This document shows, one piece after another, positions 45,093 to 53,441 of a stretch of 64,000 nucleotides of DNA. The stretch covers positions 62,001-126,000 of the forward strand of contig NZ_FQYR01000005.1 of NCBI RefSeq assembly GCF_900141815.1, given 5' to 3'. The notes under the pieces were generated by a model that was given only the letters and a program-made list of their open reading frames with translations, did not search any database and was not told the DNA's origin. Position 1 is the first letter of the stretch, and every line of letters begins with the position of its first letter. Made by a program: the position numbers and the translations under genes. The stretch is from Rubritalea squalenifaciens DSM 18772. Lineage in GTDB: Bacteria; Verrucomicrobiota; Verrucomicrobiia; Verrucomicrobiales; Akkermansiaceae.

Positions 45093-46658
45093 TTGATGAA
45101 ATGTTACAAATGGAGGTTGATCCTGTTCTTTATTCTCTCAGGTCTAGTTTTGCCTCTCACCTATTGCCAAGCAGAAGTGCGTGACATTGGGTGGAAAGAA
45201 CTTCTACCCAGTAATCAAGTTGAGTTTGATGACCCGTTCGCCAAACTCAACGACTCACAGCTATGGGACCTTGGATTGATTGCTCGTTACCGGATGCTCC
45301 GGGAGCGTGACACCTCTGGCTTAACAGCAGCGAGGACCCAGGAAGAAAAGAAACTCATCGCAGAACTAGAAGCTCAGGGAATTGATGTTGACTGGATTCT
45401 TTCACAGCGGGAGCGGGTAGCGCGGGAACGGAAGAAGCGTGCCGAACGGGCTGATGCCAACATTGATGGTACCAGAATTCGGATCCCAGGATATGCCCTG
45501 CCACTTAAAGTCCAGGGAGGCAGGATCGTTGAATTTCTGCTTGTTCCTTGGATTGGAGCTTGTGTTCATAGTCCGCCTCCTCCGCCGAACCAGATGATTC
45601 ATGTTACCGTCCCCGAAGGTATTCCTGACCGAGGGCTTTTTGCTCCTGTCTGGGTGGAAGGGATAATCAAACTGAAACCCAGACAATATCAACTGTTCCT
45701 AGTCGATGGCAGCAGTGTGGTAAATGTGGCGTACTTGATGAAGCAGGTAATAGTTTCCGAATACTCTTCAAAGGATTCGAATATTCTGGCGCAGATCCCG
45801 GTGCCGGTGAGTAGCCCTGCTCATGGTTGGTTCAAGAACCTCCAAGCCAAGGTGTCGCTTTTGTTTACTAAGACGATGACTACGATCCGTGATCGTGAAT
45901 CAACCGGTCCACTATGGTGGGGGGTATTCATTTCTTTTGTTTACGGTTTAGTCCATACCCTAGGGCCCGGGCATGGAAAGGCGGTTGTGATCTCTTACTT
46001 TGTAGGTGAAGGGGGGAGCTTCAGTCGCGGATTGTTAATGGGAACCAAGATTGCCATCTTTCACGTACTTTCTGCGATTATTCTCGTCTGGGTGACTGAT
46101 TTCACTGTGCGGCGAACTACAGGCCAATCTCCTTCCGACTACCAGACCGTGAGATTGGTAAGCTACGCTATGATAGCCGTGATCGGCGGATGGATGCTGT
46201 GGAAAGCACTTCGAGTGGCTAGACATTCACATGTAGCTCATGGTCACTATGATGGTTGCTGTGCCTGTGCTGCTACCAAAAAAGAGCACTGGAGTTTGAA
46301 TGGCTGGCTCGCTTTGGCTGTTGGTGGGGTTCCATGTACAGGTGCATTGCTGGTCTTGCTCTTTGGAATGGCAAATGACTTGCTCGGTCCAGCGGTTTTA
46401 CTGGTTTTAGCTATTTCAGCAGGTATGGCTGTGGCTATGAGCGGTATAGGAGTATTGGCTTTGTGGGGAAGGCGAATACTGGGGCGTCGAGCTAGAAGCG
46501 AACACCATAAACGTAAGAGCTTTGAAAATCGAATACGGGTTGTGGGTGCGTTAGCGGTTCTTCTAATCGGCTTATGCTTGTTCGCGATCACTCTAGGCTC
46601 CAGAGTTGAGCTGCCTCTCCATGTGTCAGAGACAGCAACTGAGAATATGAAAGAATGA
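45093..46658 (+). CDS. DUF3299 - NicO (nickel/cobalt efflux-like) fusion membrane protein
   Basis: A 521-residue protein. A signal sequence (~1-27) precedes a periplasmic DUF3299-like domain (about 115-235) with IRIPGYALPLKV and LLVPWIGACVHSPPPPPNQ. From about residue 270 on are six or so membrane helices of the NicO/RcnA type: GLVHTLGPGHGKAVVISYF, VPCTGALLVLLFGMA. Between helices is a His/Cys-rich loop HSHVAHGHYDGCCACAA (377-393), probably metal-binding. NicO members export or import Ni/Co; DUF3299 proteins accompany zinc-linked ABC transporters. The fusion suggests transition-metal transport, with the metal unknown. The preceding gene is a metal-dependent amidohydrolase. Confidence 0.82.
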   Translation: MMKCYKWRLILFFILSGLVLPLTYCQAEVRDIGWKELLPSNQVEFDDPFAKLNDSQLWDLGLIARYRMLRERDTSGLTAARTQEEKKLIAELEAQGIDVDWILSQRERVARERKKRAERADANIDGTRIRIPGYALPLKVQGGRIVEFLLVPWIGACVHSPPPPPNQMIHVTVPEGIPDRGLFAPVWVEGIIKLKPRQYQLFLVDGSSVVNVAYLMKQVIVSEYSSKDSNILAQIPVPVSSPAHGWFKNLQAKVSLLFTKTMTTIRDRESTGPLWWGVFISFVYGLVHTLGPGHGKAVVISYFVGEGGSFSRGLLMGTKIAIFHVLSAIILVWVTDFTVRRTTGQSPSDYQTVRLVSYAMIAVIGGWMLWKALRVARHSHVAHGHYDGCCACAATKKEHWSLNGWLALAVGGVPCTGALLVLLFGMANDLLGPAVLLVLAISAGMAVAMSGIGVLALWGRRILGRRARSEHHKRKSFENRIRVVGALAVLLIGLCLFAITLGSRVELPLHVSETATENMKE

Positions 46659-46718
46659 CAAATTTGATTCCCAGGTTATGAAAGATTATGCCCCTTTTAT
46701 TAATTGGTATCCAGCAAC

Positions 46719-46931
46719 ATGAGTTACGAGAACCAAGAATAGAAGAAGTTCATCAGGATAGATGAAACTGAGATATCCAAACTGCTGGATAGCAAGGTAC
46801 GCGAGAATGCCGAAGAGACCTTGAACCGCTTGCTTGACGCCGAGGCAGGCGCGCTCTGTGGCGCGAAGCGCTACGAGAGTGGGTCAGAGCAGGGGGCAGC
46901 CGAGCCGAGTTCTATGATCAAACCTTGTAGC
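46719..46931 (+). pseudogene. Decayed N-terminal fragment of an IS256/mutator-type transposase
   Basis: After MSYENQE and a TAG stop, the frame reads IDETEISKLLDSKVRENAEE then TLNRLLDAEAGALCGAKRYE, which is the N-terminus of IS256-family transposases (E-E-T-L-N-x-L-L-x-x-E-A). The similarity ends at about 46890, and a stop follows at 46929. The catalytic DDE domain is missing. The fragment lies downstream of the DUF3299-NicO gene and is a remnant inside the island. Confidence 0.6.
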
Positions 46932-46973
46932 CCTCCTCAACTCCCTGGTGTGCCAATACCCGCCCAGGGGATA

Positions 46974-47003
46974 TGATTAGAGCCAAGTGGGTATCTAATC
47001 ATG
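46974..47003. repeat. Perfect 9-bp inverted repeat
   Basis: ATGATTAGA (46974-46982) and TCTAATCAT (46995-47003) flank 12 bp. It lies about 265 bp before the PEP-CTERM gene and has no T-run, so it is more like an operator or an IS relic than a terminator. The surrounding 46932-47225 holds no recognisable gene. Confidence 0.4.
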
Positions 47004-47267
47004 GGGTTTCTCGGATACAGGGTGATTGCGCTCGTTTGCGTGAAAAAATTTGAAAATCTATCAAGTCTGGTAGGCTTCTGCTAGAAAAAAAGTCTGATAT
47101 GTCGTGTACAGATATTTATGCTTTGATAAAAATTCACCCTACCACATAATCTGTTAGTCGATAGATTATATGCACAAGTTAATTGGTAGCTATTGAATGT
47201 GTGAATGGTTATTAATGAATAGAAGGTGAAAATCTTCTCATTCCCACCAATAAAACAAAGAATAGTT

Positions 47268-47984
47268 ATGTGTGTAAAATCGACAGTTATGGGGGTCGCT
47301 ACTAGTGTATTCCTAGCGAATTCAGCTTATTCATCCACAGTGGTCGCCAATGCGTTTAGTCATAGTGGAGGTCCTGCAGGGCCGGTGACTGCGGGTTCTC
47401 TTATCGCCTTAGGTGATAGCGAAACAGGTACCTTGGGTGATGGCTGGAGTACTACTGTGACTCTTGGAGCTGGAGTCATCTACAATCTCTCTGCAAGTAT
47501 GCCTGGCGATGGCAGTTTCCAAATATCTGGTACAGGTGTGACTGGTGCACTAGGGTCAGTATCCTCTACGAGAATTTTTAACGAAACTCTGAATACAGGC
47601 CAGACGTATGAGCTGACTATTGGTGTGTCTCAGGCATCTGCTGTAGGCCTTCTTCAGGATGTGGAGATTGAGATCGGCTACCATGATAATGTGAATGGCT
47701 TTACATCTGTGGATCTCAATACTAACCATGCTGGCCTCCTAGGTGTGGTAGACGTATTGGGCCTGTTTGGCTCGTCCGATACAGCTAGCTTTCAATTCAC
47801 TGTTAATGAAGATTTTGCAGGGAATGATCTCTATGTGAAAATAGACACAGGAACTACTGCTGGTCTGTTAGGGGAGAGTGTTGTTTTCGATAATCTGTCA
47901 CTGACAGCTGTTCCTGAGCCATCATCATTGAGCTTATCAGCTCTAGGGTGTACGATGCTATTATTGCGTCGTCGTAGAAAATAG
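47268..47984 (+). CDS. PEP-CTERM sorted surface/exopolysaccharide-associated protein
   Basis: A 238-residue exported protein from the ATG at 47268; a GTG at 47226 would add 14 residues. The signal peptide ends near NSAYSS. The body is Gly/Ser/Thr-rich beta-structure with low charge (GDGSFQISGTGVTGALG, DNVNGFTSVDLNTNHAG). It ends with a canonical PEP-CTERM signal: VPEPSS, a hydrophobic helix and LLLRRRRK. The signal is recognised by an exosortase/archaeosortase-like enzyme, which must be encoded elsewhere. Such proteins are linked to extracellular polysaccharide. Here it is island cargo. Confidence 0.88.
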   Translation: MCVKSTVMGVATSVFLANSAYSSTVVANAFSHSGGPAGPVTAGSLIALGDSETGTLGDGWSTTVTLGAGVIYNLSASMPGDGSFQISGTGVTGALGSVSSTRIFNETLNTGQTYELTIGVSQASAVGLLQDVEIEIGYHDNVNGFTSVDLNTNHAGLLGVVDVLGLFGSSDTASFQFTVNEDFAGNDLYVKIDTGTTAGLLGESVVFDNLSLTAVPEPSSLSLSALGCTMLLLRRRRK

Positions 47985-48222
47985 TCGTTTCGGGGATGGC
48001 TGCATGTTGATCACAGGAATGCAGGTTTCATGCGCTAACATACCCTATGTAGAATACAGAGAGGCCTTAGCTTTCGTCTCTGAGATGATGTTGCATCTCT
48101 AGAAGAGTAGGGCTAACAGATGTTAAGATAGGGTCTTCCAGTGGAATACTGTAGTGCTTGTTTTCACTGGCTGATCTTGACCTATTCGTGAGCTAAGCAA
48201 GAAAGTAGAGAATTGACTAAGT

Positions 48223-48705
48223 ATGAAATACTATAAGTTAGTGCTGTTACTGGCACTGTTATTCTGGAGTGGTATGTTGGATGTGTCATCCGCGGATGAT
48301 CGTATAGTCAACAGTAACAGCAGTGTTGAGGTGTTCGAGGGAATCCCATGCCATTGCTGCGAGTCAGAGAAAGTAGCCCAAGAACTTGGCAAGGATAATA
48401 TCGTGGTCATTGATCGGAGTGGCTTTTACAGCCCTTCGTACAAGCCCACTTCACAACTGTTGGATGTACTTGTTTCATTGAAGCTCCAAAAGGCCAGCCG
48501 CAGTATATTTAATCGTCACGGCTTCCATGCAGATTACCTGATCCAATGGGGCAAAGGTGACAAGATGGTGAAGGTATTTGTCAGTCTCAAGAATAGAGTG
48601 ATAAGGACTACTACTAAATCAGGCTCTGTTCTGTCTTCAATAAGTAAAGCGGATGCTTCGAAATTGGCAAAAGCTCTTGCCCTATATGATCAGAGTCGAC
48701 CTTAA
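48223..48705 (+). CDS. Small exported Cys-rich protein of unknown function
   Basis: A 160-residue protein with a signal peptide (MKYYKLVLLLALLFWSG, cleavage near SSADD). The mature N-terminus has VEVFEGIPCHCCESEKVA, with a C-x-C-C cluster next to His, which could bind a metal or form disulfides. The rest is Lys-rich with alternating strands and helices (KMVKVFVSLKNRVIRTTTK). I do not recognise a family. It lies 240 bp behind the PEP-CTERM gene on the island and is followed by a terminator at 48764. Confidence 0.7.
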   Translation: MKYYKLVLLLALLFWSGMLDVSSADDRIVNSNSSVEVFEGIPCHCCESEKVAQELGKDNIVVIDRSGFYSPSYKPTSQLLDVLVSLKLQKASRSIFNRHGFHADYLIQWGKGDKMVKVFVSLKNRVIRTTTKSGSVLSSISKADASKLAKALALYDQSRP

Positions 48706-48763
48706 TTTTGGTGGCGGGTTGCATTGAGTAGTCTGCCGTAGCTGATATTCCAGCACAACCATG

Positions 48764-48792
48764 ACTGCACCTCTGGGGGGAGGTGCAGTTTT
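48764..48792 (+). terminator. Rho-independent terminator of the Cys-rich protein gene
   Basis: ACTGCACCTC pairs with GAGGTGCAGT around a TG-rich 6-nt loop, followed by TTTT. It lies about 60 bp after the stop codon. The rest of 48793-49047 holds no recognisable gene. Confidence 0.8.
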
Positions 48793-49047
48793 CCCTGGAA
48801 GCGGTGGAAGACATCGGTTGATTACTCGAATATGTCTATGATTATTACTTAATAAACTGAATTCTGAGTGGGCCTAGATCACATGAATTTGGGCGCGGCA
48901 TAGTCAGATACGCAATATTCCCACCTTCAGCTAGGGAGGAAGAATCGACGGGGAATATAATTCAGAGAGTGAACGTGTAGACGTAAAACTAGGACACAGT
49001 CCTCCTTATCGTATTCCGAGAATCCTTTTATTTTAGGATATAAGTGT

Positions 49048-49111
49048 AGTCTGACATCCGGCTCCATTTGGAGAACAGAAAAGCCTGCAGCTCGCTGCAG
49101 GCTCTTTTTTT
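49048..49111. repeat. Right copy of 64-bp direct repeat (attR-like tRNA-Thr remnant)
   Basis: Carries the last 19 nt of tRNA-Thr (49048-49066), the 15-nt spacer and the terminator hairpin (49082-49111), 63 of 64 identical to 42899-42962. It lacks the rest of the tRNA, so it is not a second tRNA gene. It marks the right end of the island. Confidence 0.9.
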
Positions 49112-49190
49112 GCCTTTTGCAAGGCTCGGGGTAGTGGAAGCTCTGCGGGATCCGGATGATCCCGGCAAAGCTTGGTAAAGCGAGATCTGC

Positions 49191-49397
49191 TTAGAGGGCG
49201 CGGACGTTGGTCGCGCAAGGTCCTTTTTTGCCTTGGCCTAACTCAAATTCTACGGCTTGACCCTCGTCCAGGCTGGCGAAGCCGCCATTGGCCTGAATTT
49301 CTGAGTGGTGCACAAAAATGTCATTCCCGCCTTCAGCAGGAGTGATGAAGCCGTAGCCTTTTTCTGCATTAAACCATTTTACTATACCTTTTAACAT
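49191..49397 (-). CDS. Cold-shock domain protein (CspA family)
   Basis: A 68-residue protein from the ATG at 49397 ([19 protein letters not shown]), the usual Csp length. RNP1 is KGYGFI and RNP2 is DIFVHHSEI. It binds single-stranded RNA/DNA and melts RNA structure, often as an RNA chaperone at low temperature. A longer frame upstream ([12 protein letters not shown]) is untranslated leader in this family. It lies just outside the right end of the island and reads toward it. Confidence 0.93.
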   Translation of the reverse strand: MLKGIVKWFNAEKGYGFITPAEGGNDIFVHHSEIQANGGFASLDEGQAVEFELGQGKKGPCATNVRAL

Positions 49398-49718
49398 ATT
49401 ACTTAATTCAATTTGGTGGCGTTTAAAATCCATTCACGTTGCCACCAGGACGTAAACAGATGTGAAAAATTGAGAATGGCAATGGCTCAGCGAGAGTCGA
49501 GGGACCCGATTTGGGGGCTGGCGAATTGTTGCCGTAAAACAAAGAAATTGGGAGGCGCTATCTCAGCGGTAGAACGCGGGTGGTACTGATTGGATGAAAT
49601 GTTTTTACTTGGGGTTGCTCTTACGACACTGGGCTGAGATGAGGGATGGACGCAACGTATTGGGGTGCATATTAGTGGCTAAGTCTCACAAGTCGAGATA
49701 TTTCCGACAATATGCTGA
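49398..49718. other. Intergenic region, no gene seen
   Basis: A 321-bp gap between two minus-strand genes, holding the leader of the cold-shock gene. I see no gene, clear hairpin or repeat here. Confidence 0.6.
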
Positions 49719-51026
49719 TCAGGAGTCTTCGTGGGGGGTGTAGTTGAGGCCTCTCACTCGGTTTTTCCAGAGGCTTTTCTTGTGAGCAGCGGGTACAGGA
49801 TGACCCAAGAGCTTATGCATGATGGGAAAATAGCGAGCCAAGTCTTCCTGATGAACAGCTAAGCGTATTTTTGAGGCAATGGTTTCTGGGGGGAAATCCT
49901 CTAGTGTCTGGAGTGAGCCATTTGGACTGTCCTCGTCCAGAATGTAGAATCTGATGCAGTGGTGCTCTAGTGCTGGTAGTACTCTCTGGGCGTCTTTCGC
50001 GGAGATTTGATTCTGAAGCTCAAAGTCTTCGAGTTCGAGGTCTACTTGGAATGTCTGCTCGCTGGATGTGTCCTCATCATCTTGGTGCGAATCTTCCCCC
50101 AAAACAACCGTAGGCCAGTCTGAGGGGATAGGCTCCCATGCGCCCTCGCCCAGAAGACTGGCGGCTAAATCTCCCAAGCTATGCTCGAAGATTTGCTGAA
50201 AGGCTGCTTCTCCTCCATCGGCTGGATCGGCTGTCGCCAAGAATTCTAGGATTTCGTCCTGGGTGGCTTCCAGGTCATGCTCGATTCTCAGCCAGAGTGT
50301 TTGCGCCAGATTATAGCTGAATGGATTACTGTTTCCCGGCAGGAACCATGACTCCCCACTCCAAAAACCTTGGATCGTGGACTCGTTCCAGTACTCATAG
50401 CATTCCTGTAAGAGCAGGCGGTCCATGCTCATCGTAATCGTGTTACAGACTACTTGCTCCATTCTCATCGCGATGGCTTCATTGACCCACAGAGGAATAG
50501 AGAGGTGGGACAAGCAGGCATGGGTGAGTTCATGAACAAAGACGGTTTTTGAACTCACGTAATCGATAACGGGAAAAGCGAAATGGGGGTATCCTGAGCT
50601 GATAAAAATTCCACCAGATGAGGGGTTTTCTCCATCTTGGTGAAATGGAGTGATGTACTGGTAGTACTCCTCCGGACTACGAAACATGAGTCCCACGTAT
50701 TTGCCTGTTTTGTTGTTAGCAGCAATGCCGGGCAAGACCTTAAAAATTTGTTTAAGCGCGCTTTCATAAGCTTTGCACGCATGCTTGATGCTCCGCTTGC
50801 TATCTTTGGAAAGGAGAAGGAAATTTTCTGTTTCGTAAATTTCATAACCCTTGCCGTATTGCTGCTGGATACCGCAGACCCAAAACCTAGCCACATGATT
50901 CCAAATCTCGGCATGTTCATTCTCGTGGTAGAGGTTCTCAATGGATGATCTAACTGAGGTCCAGTCTGGGTAGCATGGACCTGCTGCGGGGATGAGGGCT
51001 TCGATGATTTGTGGAGGTAATCGCAT
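49719..51026 (-). CDS. Probable gluzincin-type zinc metallopeptidase, family unknown
   Basis: A 435-residue protein without an obvious signal peptide. A zinc-peptidase site is visible: VFVHELTHACLS (HExxH, residues ~166-177) followed by PLWVNEAIAMRME, whose Glu about 14 residues later is the third ligand, as in gluzincins (peptidase MA-like/DUF1570 type). Before it is a region with YVGLMFRSPEEYYQYI, typical of these proteins. The C-terminal ~150 residues are acidic (DSHQDDEDTSSEQ) with no recognised fold. The lipoprotein gene starts about 650 bp away downstream on the same strand side; no operon is certain. Confidence 0.65.
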   Translation of the reverse strand: MRLPPQIIEALIPAAGPCYPDWTSVRSSIENLYHENEHAEIWNHVARFWVCGIQQQYGKGYEIYETENFLLLSKDSKRSIKHACKAYESALKQIFKVLPGIAANNKTGKYVGLMFRSPEEYYQYITPFHQDGENPSSGGIFISSGYPHFAFPVIDYVSSKTVFVHELTHACLSHLSIPLWVNEAIAMRMEQVVCNTITMSMDRLLLQECYEYWNESTIQGFWSGESWFLPGNSNPFSYNLAQTLWLRIEHDLEATQDEILEFLATADPADGGEAAFQQIFEHSLGDLAASLLGEGAWEPIPSDWPTVVLGEDSHQDDEDTSSEQTFQVDLELEDFELQNQISAKDAQRVLPALEHHCIRFYILDEDSPNGSLQTLEDFPPETIASKIRLAVHQEDLARYFPIMHKLLGHPVPAAHKKSLWKNRVRGLNYTPHEDS

Positions 51027-51058
51027 GTACTAGAGAGTATCTCTTACTTATACCATCT

Positions 51059-51676
51059 TTAGTGCACGCCGAAGCCTGAAAAGAAGATGTCTGCAATCGC
51101 CGTGTCTTGGAAGTGGGTGCCAGGATAGACATCCGTGATGACGAAGCTGACTTGGGTGATTGTACCGGGCTTGAAGGTGATATCCGGGAACTCTACCGAT
51201 TGAGGCTCTACGGTATCCTTCAGATTCACGGTGCTCAGATATTTGCCATTTACCAGAATCTTCAGCGTTTTGACCCGGCTATTTTGACTCCAATGAGTAC
51301 TGGTTCGTGCAAAGCCATTGATGAGTGATAGCCTATTAATTCCCAGAGGGTTTTCTCTCTCCTCGTACTGCTTGGCTCTAGTGTCGAAATGAAACGTGAC
51401 ACTTTCTCCGATGCCATAGCCTTCAGCTCCCTCCACCCAGACAGTGTCTTTTTTGTAATCGTGGATATTGCTTACGTCATAGGAATGGATTCCATCACGC
51501 AGAGTGGTTGAGGCATTGATTGAAATCGGTGGAGCTCCGCAATACCAGCTGCAGCCAATCCCGTGGCCATGGTCGTCGACTTCAGGAGGCGTGGGCAGGG
51601 GAGGGGCGGTGATTTTGTCTGCACATGAGGTGTACAGCAGAGAGCCTAAGCTCAATGCGGGTAGGAATGCTTTCAT
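51059..51676 (-). CDS. Lipoprotein with NADase-type glycan-binding (discoidin-like) domain
   Basis: A 205-residue lipoprotein: the signal MKAFLPALSLGSLLYTSC ends in a lipobox-like L-Y-T-S-C, then a Pro/His-rich linker (PPLPTPPEVDDHGHG). From about residue 75 is a beta-sandwich with WVEGAEGYGIGESVTF, INGFARTSTHWSQNSRVK and ILVNGKYLSTVNLKDT, which I recognise from the NADase-type glycan-binding family. It likely binds carbohydrate at the cell surface. It lies 32 bp upstream of the peptidase gene on the same strand, and the two are probably co-transcribed. Confidence 0.7.
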   Translation of the reverse strand: MKAFLPALSLGSLLYTSCADKITAPPLPTPPEVDDHGHGIGCSWYCGAPPISINASTTLRDGIHSYDVSNIHDYKKDTVWVEGAEGYGIGESVTFHFDTRAKQYEERENPLGINRLSLINGFARTSTHWSQNSRVKTLKILVNGKYLSTVNLKDTVEPQSVEFPDITFKPGTITQVSFVITDVYPGTHFQDTAIADIFFSGFGVH

Positions 51677-51801
51677 GTGGGTATCCTAGAAGAAGCTGGA
51701 AAGAATTAAATGCTGAAAATCTAGCTTTTTAGGTGTCGCTTAAGAAGCATTCGGCTTAATAACGTGTTTACTTTTTTGGGGGAGAATAGGAAGGTTTCGG
51801 C

Positions 51802-52371
51802 ATGTCCGCTATTTACGATGAGCTGAAGGCAATTTTGTTGGCAAAGTCCGTGAGGACTGGTGAGTTCACCCTCGCATCTGGAGCGAAGTCCGATCTGTAT
51901 ATTGATTGCCGCGTCACGGCGCTTGATCCAGTGGGCGCCCGCCTGATTGGCCAGCTTGGCTGGGCGGCTGTTCGTGAAAAGATCCAGAATGATGGTCTTA
52001 ATATCGATGCCATCGGTGGTATGACCATGGGGGCGGATCCGATCTCCTTGGCAGTGGGCATGACTTCAGCCATGGAGCACCCGGAAGAAATGCTTCAGGT
52101 ATTCAATATCCGCAAGGAGCCTAAAGGCCACGGACGCGGTAAGCAGATTGAAGGAAACTTCAAAGAAGGCGACCAGGTTGTCGTGGTAGATGATGTGATC
52201 ACCACAGGTGGTTCTACCCTTAAGGCTATCGATGCGATCGAGGCCGCTGGTGGTACCGTGAAGTTCGCTCTGGTCCTTGTCGATCGTGAGGAAGGTGGGC
52301 GCCAAGCCATCGAGGAGCGTGGGATTCCGGTTGTTGCTCTTTACAGTAGAGCGACCTTGTTAGGCGAATAG
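51802..52371 (+). CDS. pyrE: Orotate phosphoribosyltransferase
   Basis: A 189-residue enzyme of standard length. It converts orotate and PRPP to orotidine monophosphate in pyrimidine synthesis. The PRPP motif is QVVVVDDVITTGGSTLKAIDAIE (key residues DDVITTGGS), and the N-terminal TGEFTLASGAKSDLYIDCR is typical. The start at 51802 gives MSAIYDELKA. The next gene, a small membrane protein, follows after 20 bp. Confidence 0.95.
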   Translation: MSAIYDELKAILLAKSVRTGEFTLASGAKSDLYIDCRVTALDPVGARLIGQLGWAAVREKIQNDGLNIDAIGGMTMGADPISLAVGMTSAMEHPEEMLQVFNIRKEPKGHGRGKQIEGNFKEGDQVVVVDDVITTGGSTLKAIDAIEAAGGTVKFALVLVDREEGGRQAIEERGIPVVALYSRATLLGE

Positions 52372-52391
52372 TTCTCTGCTATTCTTGAGCT

Positions 52392-52670
52392 ATGGAAGCG
52401 TCACTGAAGAAAGATCTCGCAGCATGCGGCTCTCTTTTGTGGCGCTCTTTCTTTCTCATGCCCTTGATGCTCGCAGTCTGGTTGGTGGTGGGTACTCTGT
52501 GGCTAAGCCGCTACCTACTTCCCATTCCAAGTGCGCTGTTCATCTATGCTGGTCACTGGAGCATGGCTTGGACGTTTTTGGCAATTTGGGCAACGGTGAT
52601 GATCTGCTTCCGTGGTTTAAAGCTGAAGCGGATGTTCGAGCGCGCGCCGAGCTATTTGTTGATTGCTTGA
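52392..52670 (+). CDS. Small membrane protein of unknown function
   Basis: A 92-residue protein with two hydrophobic helices (about 20-40 and 46-70) and a basic tail (RGLKLKRMFERAPSYLLIA). I do not recognise a family. It is 20 bp behind pyrE and 28 bp before the next lipoprotein gene, so the three may form one transcript. Coding status is supported by spacing and by the regular membrane pattern. Confidence 0.6.
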   Translation: MEASLKKDLAACGSLLWRSFFLMPLMLAVWLVVGTLWLSRYLLPIPSALFIYAGHWSMAWTFLAIWATVMICFRGLKLKRMFERAPSYLLIA

Positions 52671-52698
52671 GCTTGCAGGGATCTGTGTTAGCGTGGAC

Positions 52699-53079
52699 AT
52701 GATGAAGCATGTCGTATTTGCATTAGCTGGGCTTTCTCTTTTCACTAGCTGCTCTAGAGTTGATGAAGAGAAGGCGGTGAAGAAATCTGCTGAGCCGGGA
52801 GCTCAGAAGCAACCGGGTGAGACTAAAAAAATGGCTGAAAAGAAGGCAGAGAGTGAGACGGACGAATCACTGAAAAGTGCGAAATCTGAGCCGAAGGGGG
52901 ATGACCGCTACCTAGGGATGGAGCTGAAAGCTGCCATGGAGTTAGCCAAATCCGAAGGAAGGTCTGCACGTGTCATCCAAGAGGACGGTGAGCACCGCAT
53001 AGTCACGCGTGATTATCGACCTGAGCGGCTGAATTTTGTCGTGGTCAAAGGAAAGGTGACTGAAGTCACCAGAGGTTAG
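52699..53079 (+). CDS. Lipoprotein with I78-like (peptidase inhibitor) C-terminal domain
   Basis: A 126-residue lipoprotein from the ATG at 52699 (an ATG 3 bp later is equivalent). The signal MMKHVVFALAGLSLFTSC ends in a lipobox-type F-T-S-C, followed by a Lys/Glu-rich flexible linker (~22-70). The C-terminal ~55 residues match the I78 pattern: YLGMELKAAMELAKSEGR, RVIQEDGEHRIVTRDYRPER and VKGKVTEVTRG. I78 members inhibit or resemble inhibitors of serine peptidases. It would sit in the envelope. Confidence 0.65.
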   Translation: MMKHVVFALAGLSLFTSCSRVDEEKAVKKSAEPGAQKQPGETKKMAEKKAESETDESLKSAKSEPKGDDRYLGMELKAAMELAKSEGRSARVIQEDGEHRIVTRDYRPERLNFVVVKGKVTEVTRG

Positions 53080-53083
53080 CCGC

Positions 53084-53287
53084 TTATTCTGCGACTATGG
53101 TGCCTAGCTCATCAGGCGTTGGCAGTTTGCTGACCAAGTCTGGTGTCTCGTCCTGATCTGCAGAGAGGGCGAGATTAGCATCATCTTGGGCTGAATAGCT
53201 TGCCATGTCTACTTGGTGGAAGTAGGCGAGGCCGAGCCAGCCGCTGAGGAGAAAAAGTGATGTGGCGATGAAGACTTTGACTTTCAT
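53084..53287 (-). CDS. Short exported or anchored peptide, unknown
   Basis: A 67-residue protein from the ATG at 53287: MKVKVFIATSLFLLSGWLGLAYF is a signal peptide or anchor, followed by an acidic region (DDANLALSADQDETPD) and the end LPTPDELGTIVAE. I do not recognise it. It is convergent with the I78-like gene, 5 bp away. Coding status is plausible but not certain. Confidence 0.45.
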   Translation of the reverse strand: MKVKVFIATSLFLLSGWLGLAYFHQVDMASYSAQDDANLALSADQDETPDLVSKLPTPDELGTIVAE

Positions 53288-53441
53288 GATGAATGTAGCA
53301 GGGGGGCTGGCTAAGTTCCGGGCCATGTTAGGCTGTTTTTCCAGCAGTTGTAAAGAAATTTAGGTTTCTTTAGTTTCTGATCTGCGCGGGAGATGCGATG
53401 GAACCGGGTAATTGTCAACGATATATGCCGAATTCTTTGTC

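Noticed and set aside
47068-47081. A sigma-54-like TGG...TGC box upstream of the PEP-CTERM gene
   Set aside because: The GG to GC distance is one base short of the required spacing and the flanking consensus is poor.
49048-49066. A second tRNA-Thr gene at the right end of the island
   Set aside because: Only the last 19 nt of the tRNA are present; there is no D-arm, anticodon arm or 5' acceptor strand.
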